DNA of 64,000 nucleotides from Marilutibacter maris (lineage in GTDB: Bacteria; Pseudomonadota; Gammaproteobacteria; Xanthomonadales; Xanthomonadaceae), in NCBI RefSeq assembly GCF_006546735.2, contig NZ_VICD02000007.1, forward strand, positions 1-64,000, given 5' to 3'. Position 1 is the stretch's first letter. The number at the start of each line of letters is the position of its first letter. Below the pieces are notes generated by a model. The model searched no databases, was not told the DNA's origin, and saw only the letters and a program-made list of their open reading frames with translations. The translations under genes and the position numbers were made by a program. Shown in pieces: positions 8,241 to 16,403 of this stretch.

Positions 8241-9526
8241 CCCGCATCCACAGCCGCTTCCTGACGCCCCAGCGCACCGCCTCTGCCATCGCAACCCTCG
8301 CCACCGGTCTCGCCATGCTGGCGCTGGCCGGTTGCCTGCGGGTGCAGGCGCACCGCGCCCCGGCCCCCGCAGAACCGATGACCGCCCGACCGACGACTCC
8401 GCTCCGCCTCGCCACCTACAACACCTCGCTCTACGACGAAGCCACCGGCGGCCTGATCGCCCGGCTCGAACGCGGCGACGCCGATGCCGGGCGGATCGCC
8501 GCGGTGCTGCAGCGCGTGCGCCCGGACATCGTCCTGCTCAACGAGTTCGACTACGACGACGGCCACCGCGCCGCGGAGTTGTTCCAGCGCCGCTATCTGG
8601 AGCTCGCCCAGCCCGGCGGCGGCGAGCCGCTGCGCTATCCGTACCGCTACCTCGCCCCGGTCAACACCGGGGTGCCGAGCGGACTGGACCTGGACGGCAA
8701 CGGCGAGGTCGGCGGCGACGGCCGCGCGCGCGGCAACGATGCATGGGGCTACGGCCTGCATCCCGGCCAGTACGGCATGCTGGTGCTGTCGAAGCACCCG
8801 ATCGATGCCGACGCGGCGCGCACCTTCCAAGCACTGAAGTGGAGCGCGATGCCCAATGCGCGCCAGCCGCACGATCCGGCCACCGGCGCGGCGCACTATC
8901 CGCCGTCGATCTGGTCGCAGCTGCGGCTGTCGTCGAAGTCGCACTGGGACGTGCCGGTGAAGCTGCCCGGCGGCACCCTGCACGTGCTCGCCGCGCACCC
9001 GACACCACCGGTGTTCGACGGCCCCGAGGACCGCAACGGCGCGCGCAACGCCGACGAAATCCGGCTCTGGCGCGAATACATCGACGGCTCCGACGCGCCC
9101 TGGCTGTGCGACGACGCCGGGCGCTGCGGCGGCCTCGGTGCCGACGCCCGCTTCGTGATCGTCGGCGACCTCAACAACGACCCGTCCGATGGCGACGGCG
9201 ACCATGGCGCGATCCTTGAGCTGCTCGAGCATCCGCGGGTGGCGCGGATGCCGACCCCGCGCAGCGACGGCGCGGTCGCGGCGGCCGCGCGCTATCGCAG
9301 CATCTCCCGGCATGGCGCCCCCGCGCACGCGACCGGCGACTACGGCGAGCGCGTGGGCACGCTGCGACTGGACTACGTGCTGCCGTCGACCGGCATGGCG
9401 GTGCGCGACAGCGGCGTGTACTGGCCGCAGCCCGACCAGCCCGGCGCCGAGCTCGTCGGCGCCAGCGACCACCGCCTGGTGTGGGTCGATGTCGAGTGGA
9501 GCAGCGACGGCGCGAGCGGGCGCTGA
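8237..9526 (+). CDS. exported endonuclease/exonuclease/phosphatase-family lipoprotein, 429 aa
   Basis: The N-terminus is a lipoprotein signal with lipobox LAGC (Cys at about residue 33). The mature part has the EEP fold of exonuclease III/DNase [31 protein letters not shown] (catalytic Glu), [20 protein letters not shown] (GDLNxD core) and a final [14 protein letters not shown] (catalytic SDH). This points to a surface or periplasmic metal-dependent phosphoesterase acting on nucleic acid or a phospho-substrate. It is coupled to bpt by an ATGA overlap, although the two functions have no obvious link. Start codon and signal peptide are consistent. Confidence 0.86.
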   Translation: MTRIHSRFLTPQRTASAIATLATGLAMLALAGCLRVQAHRAPAPAEPMTARPTTPLRLATYNTSLYDEATGGLIARLERGDADAGRIAAVLQRVRPDIVLLNEFDYDDGHRAAELFQRRYLELAQPGGGEPLRYPYRYLAPVNTGVPSGLDLDGNGEVGGDGRARGNDAWGYGLHPGQYGMLVLSKHPIDADAARTFQALKWSAMPNARQPHDPATGAAHYPPSIWSQLRLSSKSHWDVPVKLPGGTLHVLAAHPTPPVFDGPEDRNGARNADEIRLWREYIDGSDAPWLCDDAGRCGGLGADARFVIVGDLNNDPSDGDGDHGAILELLEHPRVARMPTPRSDGAVAAAARYRSISRHGAPAHATGDYGERVGTLRLDYVLPSTGMAVRDSGVYWPQPDQPGAELVGASDHRLVWVDVEWSSDGASGR

Positions 9527-9551
9527 GTGCCGACGGCGGGCGCCCGGCGGC

Positions 9552-9833
9552 TCAGTGCGCCGAGCGCGGCCCGAAGCCGAAGGATTCCTCGTTGCGCGCC
9601 GACACCACCATCCGCACCATGCTGGCCGGCACCATCAGCTCCAGCTCGACCATCTCGCCCTTCTCGGTGCGGCCGTCGAGAATCATCTTGATGAAGGCGC
9701 CACCAGTGTCGATTTCGCGGCACATCACGTGCTCGCCGCCGACCTCGCCCTGCAGATAGGGCTTGATCGCGCCTCCAAGCGCTTCGACGGCCTGGGGAAA
9801 CAGGAACACGGCATACCCGCGGGTGTCGTTCAT
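9552..9833 (-). CDS. conserved hypothetical protein, 93 aa
   Basis: A small soluble protein starting MNDTRGYAVFLFPQAVEALG. It looks like one alpha/beta domain with no signal peptide, membrane helix or known motif. AAGGAG lies 5-6 nt before the ATG at 9833, which decides the start. It lies 62 nt downstream of purT on the same strand, so it is probably the second gene of that transcript. I do not recognise a function; the size and single-domain look fit the short conserved proteins of Xanthomonadaceae. Confidence 0.65.
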   Translation of the reverse strand: MNDTRGYAVFLFPQAVEALGGAIKPYLQGEVGGEHVMCREIDTGGAFIKMILDGRTEKGEMVELELMVPASMVRMVVSARNEESFGFGPRSAH

Positions 9834-9895
9834 CGGATCTCCTTGATCGGTTCGAACAGTACTCGGTAGTCGCCGGCCAGCCTGCCGGCATGGCA

Positions 9896-11110
9896 TCAGC
9901 GCAGCTCGACCTTCAGCCGCTCGGCCGCCTCGCGCGCAACGGCGCGGGCCGCGTCGACGTCGGCGCCGTGCGCGAGGGTGACCGCGACCCGGCGCTGCCC
10001 CTCCACCCTGGGCTTGCCGAACAGGCGCAGCTGGGTGCCCGGCGCGGCCAGGGCGGCGTCGACGTGCGAGAACACCGGCACCCCATGTCCCTGGGCCAGC
10101 ACCGCGCAGGACGCGGTCGGGCCGACATGGGCAATCCAGCCGTCGCCATCGGCATGGATCGGCAGACCGAGAATCGCGCGCGCATGCAGGGCGAACTCAC
10201 TGAGCACCTGCGAGGCCAGGGTGACCAGGCCGGTATCGTGCGGACGCGGCGAGACCTCGCTGAACCAGACCTCGTCGCCCTTGACGAACAGCTCGACCCC
10301 GAACAGGCCCCAACCGCCGAGATCGTCGGTGATCGCGCGGGCGATCCGCTGCGCGCGTTCCAGCGCGCGCGCCGACATCGGCTGCGGCTGCCAGCTCTCG
10401 CGGTAGTCGCCGTCGCGCTGCAGGTGGCCGACCGGCGCGCAGAACGCGGTGCCGCCGGCGTGGCGCACGGTCAGCAGGGTGATCTCGTAGTCGAAGTCGA
10501 TGAAGCCCTCGACGATGCAGCGACCGGCGCCGGCGCGGCCGCCGGTCTGCGCGTAGTCCCAGGCGGTCTCGATATCGGCCTCGCCGCGCAGGGTGCTCTG
10601 GCCCTTGCCGGAGGACGACATCACCGGCTTGACCACGCACGGCAGCCCGACCTCGGCGACCGCGGTGCGGTAGTCCTCGACACTGTCGACGAAGCGGTAC
10701 GGCGAGGTCGGCAGCCCCAGGGTTTCGGCGGCGAGCCGGCGGATGCCTTCGCGATCCATGGTCAGGCGCGCGGCGCGCGCGGTCGGGATCACCCGGATGT
10801 CCGAGCCGCGCTCGGCAAACTCGCGCTCCAGCTCGACCAGGGTCTGGGTGTGGATCGCCTCGATCTCCGGCACGATCAGCGCCGGCCGCTCGCTGGCGAC
10901 CAGGTCGCGCACCGCCTGGCCGTCGAGCATGTCCAGCACGTGGCTGCGATGGGCGACCTGCATCGCCGGCGCGTCGGCGTAGCGGTCGGCGGCGACCACC
11001 TCGACCCCGAAGCGCTGCAGCTCGATCGCGACCTCCTTGCCGAGCTCGCCCGAGCCCAGCAGCAGGACCCGGAAGGCGTGGGGCGAGAGCGGAGTTCCAA
11101 GGGTGGTCAT
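9896..11110 (-). CDS. purT: formate-dependent phosphoribosylglycinamide formyltransferase PurT, 404 aa
   Basis: This is an ATP-grasp enzyme of purine synthesis, making formyl-GAR from GAR, formate and ATP. Family marks are [19 protein letters not shown] at the N-terminus, [18 protein letters not shown], then [14 protein letters not shown], the ATP-grasp loop [18 protein letters not shown] near residue 165, [17 protein letters not shown] at about 200, and [17 protein letters not shown] near 285. Length is close to E. coli PurT (392 aa). It is divergent from the lipoprotein gene at 11213, leaving about 100 nt for promoters. Confidence 0.96.
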   Translation of the reverse strand: MTTLGTPLSPHAFRVLLLGSGELGKEVAIELQRFGVEVVAADRYADAPAMQVAHRSHVLDMLDGQAVRDLVASERPALIVPEIEAIHTQTLVELEREFAERGSDIRVIPTARAARLTMDREGIRRLAAETLGLPTSPYRFVDSVEDYRTAVAEVGLPCVVKPVMSSSGKGQSTLRGEADIETAWDYAQTGGRAGAGRCIVEGFIDFDYEITLLTVRHAGGTAFCAPVGHLQRDGDYRESWQPQPMSARALERAQRIARAITDDLGGWGLFGVELFVKGDEVWFSEVSPRPHDTGLVTLASQVLSEFALHARAILGLPIHADGDGWIAHVGPTASCAVLAQGHGVPVFSHVDAALAAPGTQLRLFGKPRVEGQRRVAVTLAHGADVDAARAVAREAAERLKVELR

Positions 11111-11212
11111 GCCGGGGGCCTCGATGGCGGGAATTGGGGCATTAGTCTAACTTCCACGGCCCGCCGGCCCGACCCGCTTGGGTGCCCGGCGGGGCCATGC
11201 CATCCTTCGGCC

Positions 11213-12208
11213 ATGTCGCCAATGCCGCCATCGCCGCATCGCAGGAGCGCCCCGCCCGGCGGACGCGGCCCGCGCATGGCCGCGATCGCACTGGGACTGG
11301 CGGTGGCGCTGGCCGGCTGCGGCGATCGCGGCAGCGACGCCGACGCCCCCGGCCATCGCTGGATGGGCATGCTGCTGGACCCGCAGATGAACGAGATCAG
11401 CGGCCTCGCCGTGTCGCGCCGCCATCCCGGGGTGATCTGGATGCACGACGACGGCGGCAATCCCGAACGCCTGTTCGCCACCGACGAGAGCGGCAGCCGG
11501 CTGGCGACCTTCGGGGTCGAGGGCGTGACCAAGACCGACTGGGAAGACATGGCCAGCTTCGAGCTGGACGGCACCGCCTATCTGCTGGTCGCCGACACCG
11601 GCGACAACGGCGGCCTGCGCCGCAGCCTGCAACTGCACGTGTTCGAGGAGCCGGAGACGCTGGAGAACGCGCGCCTGACCCCGGCCTGGTCGATCGCGTT
11701 CCGCTGGCCCGACGGCGCACGCGACTGCGAGGCGGTCGCGGTCGACGCCGAGGCCGGCCAGGTCCTGCTGGTGTCGAAGAAGCGCACCCCGCCGGAGCTG
11801 TTCTCGCTGCCGCTGCGGCCGTACGGCACCGGCCTGCAGACCGCCAGTCCAATCGGCGAGCTGGCCGGGGTGCCGACGCCGGCGACGGACCTGCCGGAAA
11901 ACGCCTCGCGGCGCCTCCGGGTCGAGCACCAGGTCACCGCCGCCGATGTCGCTACGGACGGCCGCACGCTCGCGGTGATGACCTACAAGGACCTCCTGCT
12001 GTACCCGCGCATCGGCGCCGAAGGCTGGGGCCAGGCGGTGTCGCGCGCACCGACGCTGGTGGCCCTGCCATGGCTGCCGCAGGCCGAGGCGATGGGCTGG
12101 AACCGCGACGGCAGCGGTGTGTTCGCGACCGGCGAGTTCATCCCGGCACCGCTCTACCTGATCCGCGCGCCGTCCCGCGACGGTGGCGACGAGCCAGCAA
12201 GCGACTGA
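11213..12208 (+). CDS. putative lipoprotein with beta-propeller-like repeats, 331 aa
   Basis: A hydrophobic leader (MAAIALGLAVALAGCG) ends in a lipobox with the acylated Cys at about residue 36 from the chosen start. The mature part reads like a beta-propeller of the SdiA-regulated/YjiK or NHL type: repeated strands such as MNEISGLAVSRRHPGVIWMH, YLLVADTGDNGG, DCEAVAVDAEAGQVLLVSKK and ADVATDGRTLAVMTYKDLLL. The ATG at 11213 is uncertain; ATGs at 11222 and 11276 are in frame, the last giving the shortest lipoprotein signal. No enzyme motif is seen. A role in the cell envelope is inferred from the signal only. Confidence 0.75.
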   Translation: MSPMPPSPHRRSAPPGGRGPRMAAIALGLAVALAGCGDRGSDADAPGHRWMGMLLDPQMNEISGLAVSRRHPGVIWMHDDGGNPERLFATDESGSRLATFGVEGVTKTDWEDMASFELDGTAYLLVADTGDNGGLRRSLQLHVFEEPETLENARLTPAWSIAFRWPDGARDCEAVAVDAEAGQVLLVSKKRTPPELFSLPLRPYGTGLQTASPIGELAGVPTPATDLPENASRRLRVEHQVTAADVATDGRTLAVMTYKDLLLYPRIGAEGWGQAVSRAPTLVALPWLPQAEAMGWNRDGSGVFATGEFIPAPLYLIRAPSRDGGDEPASD

Positions 12209-12278
12209 TTTCAAAATAAAAACACAGAGAAGTCTGGTGTAGCGGAGGTGCCGGGCGGCAGCGCTTGTCCAATTCTTA

Positions 12279-12309
12279 TTGACTTGATATCAATTTGATA
12301 TCAAATTAT
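12279..12309 (+). promoter_or_regulatory. tandem palindromes overlapping a promoter upstream of the SPFH operon
   Basis: TTGACT at 12279-12284 is a good -35. It is followed by two adjoining perfect palindromes, TTGATATCAA (12284-12293) and TTTGATATCAAA (12294-12305), which fill the spacer; a weak -10 (TCAAAT or AATTAT) lies at 12301-12309. This AT-rich patch in GC-rich DNA looks like an operator for a small dimeric repressor, possibly the ribbon-helix-helix protein of the same operon. Confidence 0.6.
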
Positions 12310-12334
12310 CAGGCATCCACTCGAGGACACCGCC

Positions 12335-13198
12335 ATGAAGGAAAACCCGATCCGCTCCTTGCCCGGCATTCCGCTGCTCGCGGTCCTGCTGCTCATCGTC
12401 CTGCTGGCCGGCTTCAGCGCGGTGCGCGCGGTCGCCAGCAACAGCCCGGCCCTGCTGCTGGTCACCATCCCGCTGATCGCCGGGGTGATCTTCATGCTCG
12501 CCGGCCTGTACACCGTGCAGCCCAATCAATCGGCGGTGCTGAGCCTGTTCGGCAAGTACGTCGGCACCGTTCACGACAACGGCCTGCGCTGGAACAACCC
12601 CTTCTACAGCAAGCGCAAGGTGTCGCTGCGGGTGCGCAACTTCGAGAGCGGCCGGCTCAAGGTCAACGATCTCGACGGCAGCCCGATCGAGATCGCCGCG
12701 GTGATCGTGTGGAAGGTGGTCGACTCGGCCGAGGCGGTGTTCAACGTCGACGACTACGAGAGCTTCGTCCATATCCAGTCGGAGGCGGCGTTGCGCGCGA
12801 TGGCGACCAGCTACCCCTACGACCAGCACGAGGACGATCAGATCTCCCTGCGCAGTCATCCCAACGAGATCTCCGACCGCCTCAAGGTGCACCTCGACGA
12901 GCGCCTGACCTCGGCCGGCGTGGATGTGCTGGAGGCGCGCATCAGCCACCTCGCCTACGCCCCGGAGATCGCCCAGGCGATGCTGCAGCGCCAGCAGGCC
13001 AACGCGGTGATCGCCGCACGCACGCGGATCGTCGCCGGCGCGGTCGGCATGGTCGAGATGGCGCTGGAGGAGTTGCAGAAGAACGGCGTGGTCGACCTCG
13101 ACGAGGAGCGCAAGGCGGCCATGGTCAGCAATCTGCTGGTGGTCCTGTGCGGCGACCGCAGCACCCAGCCGATCGTCAATGCCGGCACGCTTTACTGA
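12335..13198 (+). CDS. SPFH/band 7 (prohibitin-like) membrane protein, 287 aa
   Basis: Two N-terminal hydrophobic segments (about residues 12-32 and 39-62) are followed by an SPFH domain: [19 protein letters not shown], then [20 protein letters not shown], the [19 protein letters not shown] strand, and [20 protein letters not shown]-type sequence near residue 200, with a helical Ala/Gln/Glu stretch to about 250. Such proteins oligomerise at the membrane and organise proteases or lipid microdomains. No NfeD or FtsH gene is adjacent. The ATG at 12335 is 30 nt past the palindromic promoter and is followed by three small genes that seem to form its operon. Confidence 0.85.
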   Translation: MKENPIRSLPGIPLLAVLLLIVLLAGFSAVRAVASNSPALLLVTIPLIAGVIFMLAGLYTVQPNQSAVLSLFGKYVGTVHDNGLRWNNPFYSKRKVSLRVRNFESGRLKVNDLDGSPIEIAAVIVWKVVDSAEAVFNVDDYESFVHIQSEAALRAMATSYPYDQHEDDQISLRSHPNEISDRLKVHLDERLTSAGVDVLEARISHLAYAPEIAQAMLQRQQANAVIAARTRIVAGAVGMVEMALEELQKNGVVDLDEERKAAMVSNLLVVLCGDRSTQPIVNAGTLY

Positions 13199-13330
13199 TC
13201 GCGCATCCGTGCGCGAGAACCCGCACGTCCGTGTGCGGACTTCTCAATCAATCGCGCATCCCTGTACATGAGCCCGCGCTTCCGGGGCGGCCTTCTCAAC
13301 CAATCGCGTATCCCTGCACTCGATACCCAC
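13198..13330 (+). repeat. three degenerate direct repeats of about 52 nt
   Basis: Units begin at 13198, 13251 and 13303 with ATCGCGCATCC, ATCGCGCATCC and ATCGCGTATCC. The first two end in CTTCTCAAyCA; the third is cut short by the next gene. Unit 1 can fold two hairpins, GCGCA/TGCGC and CCGCAC/GTGCGG. It resembles an intergenic mosaic repeat and may also set the expression ratio between the SPFH gene and those downstream. Confidence 0.7.
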
Positions 13331-13332
13331 AG

Positions 13333-13701
13333 ATGACCGACCTCCTGATCCCTACCATCCTCGCCACCAGCAGCCTGCCGATGTTCGCGATCGCGTTCCG
13401 GGTCGGCAGCGGCGACCTGCACTGGCTCAACGGCCTGGATGCGCGGCGCCTGCGCGACCCGCAGCGGGTCGCGGCACGGATGGCACGGCTGCTGGCCCTG
13501 GTCGGTGTCGCCCTGCTGCTGGGCGCGGCCGGGATGTACTGGGCCGGTGAGCAACAGTCGCGCCTGGCCCTGGTCACCATCGCCCTGCTGGTGGCGGTCA
13601 ACGGCCTGGGCGTCGCGCTGCTGGTGGCGGTGCGCCGCGCCCGCCACGACTACCTGCCGCCGCAGGGACACGATCCGGGCAACGGGGACGACCCCTCGTG
13701 A
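13333..13701 (+). CDS. small inner-membrane protein, 122 aa
   Basis: A predicted membrane protein starting [20 protein letters not shown]. Hydrophobic segments lie at about residues 5-22, 52-70 and 78-98, with a polar stretch ([19 protein letters not shown]) between the first and second and a short polar tail. No known motif. It lies between the SPFH gene and the ribbon-helix-helix gene, and its TGA overlaps the GTG start of the latter (GTGA at 13698-13701). A role with the SPFH protein in the membrane is inferred from position only. Confidence 0.7.
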   Translation: MTDLLIPTILATSSLPMFAIAFRVGSGDLHWLNGLDARRLRDPQRVAARMARLLALVGVALLLGAAGMYWAGEQQSRLALVTIALLVAVNGLGVALLVAVRRARHDYLPPQGHDPGNGDDPS

Positions 13702-13916
13702 GCGAGAAGAAGAAAGCCTATCCGCTGCGCATCAACGCCGAGGTCCTGGCCGCGGCGCAACGCTGGGCCGACGACGAACTGCGCAGTCTCAATGCCCAGA
13801 TCGAATACGTGCTGCGCGATGCGCTGCGCAAGGCCGGCCGCCTGTCGCAGCCCCAGCCCCCCCCGTCGCCGCCCCCCGCGGACGACGCCCACGATGGAGA
13901 ACCCCAGGATGAGTAA
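13698..13916 (+). CDS. Arc-like ribbon-helix-helix DNA-binding protein, 72 aa
   Basis: A tiny protein starting [20 protein letters not shown]. The pattern is basic residues, a short beta strand (YPLRI), an amphipathic helix ([15 protein letters not shown]) and a second helix ([18 protein letters not shown]), typical of the Arc/MetJ fold. It dimerises through the strand, which also reads DNA. The C-terminal about 20 residues are Pro/Asp/Glu-rich and probably unstructured. The GTG start overlaps the previous stop. It may repress its own operon by binding the palindromes at 12284-12305; this is inference. Confidence 0.78.
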   Translation: MSEKKKAYPLRINAEVLAAAQRWADDELRSLNAQIEYVLRDALRKAGRLSQPQPPPSPPPADDAHDGEPQDE

Positions 13917-14085
13917 CCGCTGGCAGCACAAGATCGTCGCGGTCGCGTACAAGCTGTTCAACGACCAGACCGAGCGCGTGCAGCAGGAACTGGACAAGCA
14001 CGGCCAACAGGGCTGGGAACTGGTCACGGTGATCCAGTCCAGCACCACCCACGAGATCCGGCTGTTCTTCAAGAAACCCGTCTGA
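13909..14085 (+). CDS. DUF4177-like small protein, 58 aa
   Basis: It starts [17 protein letters not shown] and continues to [20 protein letters not shown], the strand-helix-GWELV pattern of DUF4177 proteins, ending with a basic FFKKPV. These are about 55-70 aa soluble proteins of unknown function. GGAG at 13894 lies 11 nt before the ATG at 13909; an in-frame ATG at 13894 would add five residues. The start lies inside the end of the ribbon-helix-helix gene, so it is the last gene of the SPFH operon. Confidence 0.72.
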   Translation: MSNRWQHKIVAVAYKLFNDQTERVQQELDKHGQQGWELVTVIQSSTTHEIRLFFKKPV

Positions 14086-14261
14086 GCGCCGCGCGCCCAC
14101 GCGCGATCGCCCACCTCGCTGGGCACCGCACTCTTTGGTGTACCGCGCGAACACATTCGATGTACTTCCAACGCACTCACACGTGTACATCGAAATTTCT
14201 ACCGCACAGAGGCGTGTGCACTCTTGCGATTTCCGCAGCTTTCGGTGAGCACTGATGCGGC

Positions 14262-14384
14262 TGTTGAGCGCGTTGGACTGCCCTCGGCTAGTGTTGAGCG
14301 CACTTGACCGTCCGACTGGTTGAACTGCGAGCGATCTTCTTCACGCTGGTCTTGCGGGCTTTTGTTGAGCGCGCTTGATTGTCC
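14262..14384 (+). repeat. three copies of a 22-nt motif in a gene-free stretch
   Basis: TGTTGAGCGC followed by a variable CTTGAC-like half occurs at 14262-14283, 14292-14313 and 14363-14384. The rest of 14086-14480 (395 nt) holds no gene that I can support. The spacing is irregular. Repeats like these occur at the ends of IS21-family elements as transposase-binding sites, so this may be the scar of a lost element at the edge of the island. Confidence 0.5.
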
Positions 14385-14480
14385 CCTGCACCCGCGCCAA
14401 CCATCCCCATTTTCCGCACTCTGATATCCCCAGTCTCAATGTCCGCAGGCGTAATTCCTCAGAAATCACGCTGACGCACT

Positions 14481-15266
14481 TTAAGAGCCCCGACTTCCAC
14501 GCGGTCCTGAGTTCCAGACGACTGTTGCATGCGGCGAAGCCTCCTGGACCCGGTAAAAAGGCTCTACACAGCTTTCAGTAACGAAGTCCGGGACACCCTG
14601 GGCCGGATCGAACACCGTCAGGTCAATCGCCAGCTCCGGTGGTGATCGCTGGATCTCCGGTTGCATCGATGTCAGGCACGCTCGCACTGCGCGCTCCGCT
14701 TGGTCAGGTGCTACGCCGAGCACAATCAGCAAGGAGACGTCGTTTTTATTAGCTTCGGGAGCGGTTTGGATCACGTAAGCCGACATGACGGGGCTTTGTC
14801 TCTTCAACGTTTGGGTCAACGCGGGAATCAGCCAAGAAGGCAGGTAGTCTGGGGCGCCAAACCACGCCCCCCCATCTGGCCATAGGTCTTTCCTGAACTG
14901 AGCGATGTTCCCGGTCGTCAACAAGGACTCGACCTCTTCCGGATACAACACGGCGCCACCGTCATTCGGGTTGAGCATCAAGGTAGCCCCGCGGGTGACT
15001 TCGAGTAGTTCGCGCCCCGTGAATGTCACGACTCTCGCCGAACGGCCAGCAGCGGCGGCCGCCTTGGATTCAGACGTAAAGAACGGCAACGCGTCGAAGC
15101 CATCAGGGTGCCTGAACTGAATCAGGCGGAACTTTGCCGAGTCGTCGGAGATCGGAACATGGGCGTACACCGCGGCCTCAAGCAGAAGTCGGAAGAATTC
15201 CTGATCCGCCTCCGGATTCCCACGAGCCCGCTCTAGGCGCTCCTCAAGTTCGCTTTCGCTGATCAT
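14481..15266 (-). CDS. SseB-like protein, 261 aa
   Basis: The protein resembles the two-domain SseB family ('enhanced serine sensitivity'). The N-terminal half has LEAAVYAHVPI, FRLIQFRHPDGFDALPFFTS and RELLEVTRGATLMLNPNDGG, followed by the PEEVESLL segment; the C-terminal half (from about residue 130) has AYVIQTAPEANKNDVSLLIV, matching the SseB_C pattern. The biochemical role of the family is unclear. The ATG at 15266 is preferred to an in-frame one at 15329, because that would overlap the end of the next gene upstream. It lies 55 nt downstream of the KfrA-like gene, same strand. Confidence 0.72.
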   Translation of the reverse strand: MISESELEERLERARGNPEADQEFFRLLLEAAVYAHVPISDDSAKFRLIQFRHPDGFDALPFFTSESKAAAAAGRSARVVTFTGRELLEVTRGATLMLNPNDGGAVLYPEEVESLLTTGNIAQFRKDLWPDGGAWFGAPDYLPSWLIPALTQTLKRQSPVMSAYVIQTAPEANKNDVSLLIVLGVAPDQAERAVRACLTSMQPEIQRSPPELAIDLTVFDPAQGVPDFVTESCVEPFYRVQEASPHATVVWNSGPRGSRGS

Positions 15267-15321
15267 GTCTGGATCCGTCTGAAGGCGTAGTGCAACTCTA
15301 TGGCACGGTTCCAAGCGTGGC

Positions 15322-16299
15322 CTAGTCAAGGTCCGCGGCTGACGTCTTCCGGTTCGCCGCTGACACTTTCTTCCTCTGGGACGCTTGCACGTTCCGTCGG
15401 GCCATCTTTCTGGGGCTCGGCGTGGCCTTTTTGGCCTGGCGTAGAACCAACTCCAACTCGGCCGGCAAGTCGCGCAGCTGCGACAGCTGTCCTGCTAGCG
15501 CCTCAGCTTTGGCTTGCTGGATCTCAGCCTTCCGCTGTGCCTCCATGGCTTTGACGTTGCTTTGCTCCAGGGCCACAAGGTGCGCTTTCTGGGACGCTGT
15601 CTGTTCCTTTTGAAGGGCCGTGAGACGGCTTTGGAGCTCCCTGCTCTGCTGCCGGGCGCGATCGACTTCGGCATGGGCCCGGTCCTCGGTCGCTTGGACA
15701 TGCTTCGCCAGCGTCTCTCGTTCGGTCTGGGCAGCGTCTTGGAGCGCCTGCAGGCGTCGCTCAGCTGCTTGTCGCGCGATCTCGGCGTTCGCGGCTTGCT
15801 CCAGCGCGACGTCACGCTGCTGAGCCAATTCAGCAGCTTGGCCTTCCATCTGGCTGACCAACCGGTTGAGCTCGGCCGCCTGGGTGGAAGCTACGCGTTC
15901 AGCTTGGGAGGCCACCTCGGCCTTGTCGCGCAGGGCGGTGGCTTCAACGGCGAAGGATTCGCGTTCGGCCTGAAGCGCGGTCTGTCCCTCTTCAAGGGCC
16001 GCGCGCTCCACCTCGAGTGCCTCCTTGGCGTTGGCTTGGGCATGTTCCAGCGCCAGGCGCCATAGCTCACCCGCGGCTTTCGCCACGGCGTCTGGAGCTT
16101 GCGGGAGCGAAAGACTCGCCTGCTGTACCTCCAGTCGCTGACCGAGCCCCTTCCACCAGGTCTCTAGCCAGCGGGTCACGGTGTTCGGGGAGCCGGTGCC
16201 CAGGTGGGCGCGGATACGTTCGACGGTCGGCCGCTCTCCGGCGCCGACGATCTTATCCGCGGCAGTGTGGACGTCTGATTCTGTGATGCCTCGTGCCAT
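15322..16299 (-). CDS. KfrA-like DNA-binding protein with long coiled coil, 325 aa
   Basis: The N-terminal about 115 residues look like KfrA_N: MARGITESDVHTAADKIVGA, RPTVERIRAHLGTGSPNTVTRWLETW (winged-helix with the GTGSPNTV turn). From about residue 75 to 280 the protein is one long Ala/Glu/Gln coiled coil; the last about 40 residues are Lys/Arg-rich. KfrA proteins bind operators as dimers and can regulate themselves. It is divergent from the integrase gene with a 104-nt gap containing a long palindrome, a likely shared operator. KfrA is mainly known from plasmids but is also frequent beside integrases in islands. Confidence 0.85.
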   Translation of the reverse strand: MARGITESDVHTAADKIVGAGERPTVERIRAHLGTGSPNTVTRWLETWWKGLGQRLEVQQASLSLPQAPDAVAKAAGELWRLALEHAQANAKEALEVERAALEEGQTALQAERESFAVEATALRDKAEVASQAERVASTQAAELNRLVSQMEGQAAELAQQRDVALEQAANAEIARQAAERRLQALQDAAQTERETLAKHVQATEDRAHAEVDRARQQSRELQSRLTALQKEQTASQKAHLVALEQSNVKAMEAQRKAEIQQAKAEALAGQLSQLRDLPAELELVLRQAKKATPSPRKMARRNVQASQRKKVSAANRKTSAADLD

Positions 16300-16340
16300 G
16301 GGTGTGCCTCCTACACAGGCGCCCTACTCTGTTGATTCCG

Positions 16341-16371
16341 TACTGACGATAAGTGATGATTATCGCTAGTA
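16341..16371 (+). promoter_or_regulatory. palindromic operator between kfrA-like and integrase genes
   Basis: TACTGACGATAA, 7 nt, then TTATCGCTAGTA: two 12-nt arms matching at 10 of 12 positions, with perfect CGATAA/TTATCG cores at 16347-16352 and 16360-16365. It lies in the divergent gap, 42 nt from the kfrA-like start and 33 nt from the integrase start. Confidence 0.7.
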
Positions 16372-16403
16372 GACACCCTATTTCATAACTTACATTACAT
16401 AGT

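Noticed and set aside
9890-11212. 5' part of a 772-codon plus-strand frame ending at 12208
   Set aside because: It is antisense to purT; only the part from 11213 has a lipoprotein signal and a coherent domain.
14262-14384. CRISPR array at the island edge
   Set aside because: Only three 22-nt copies with spacers of 8 and 49 nt and no cas genes.
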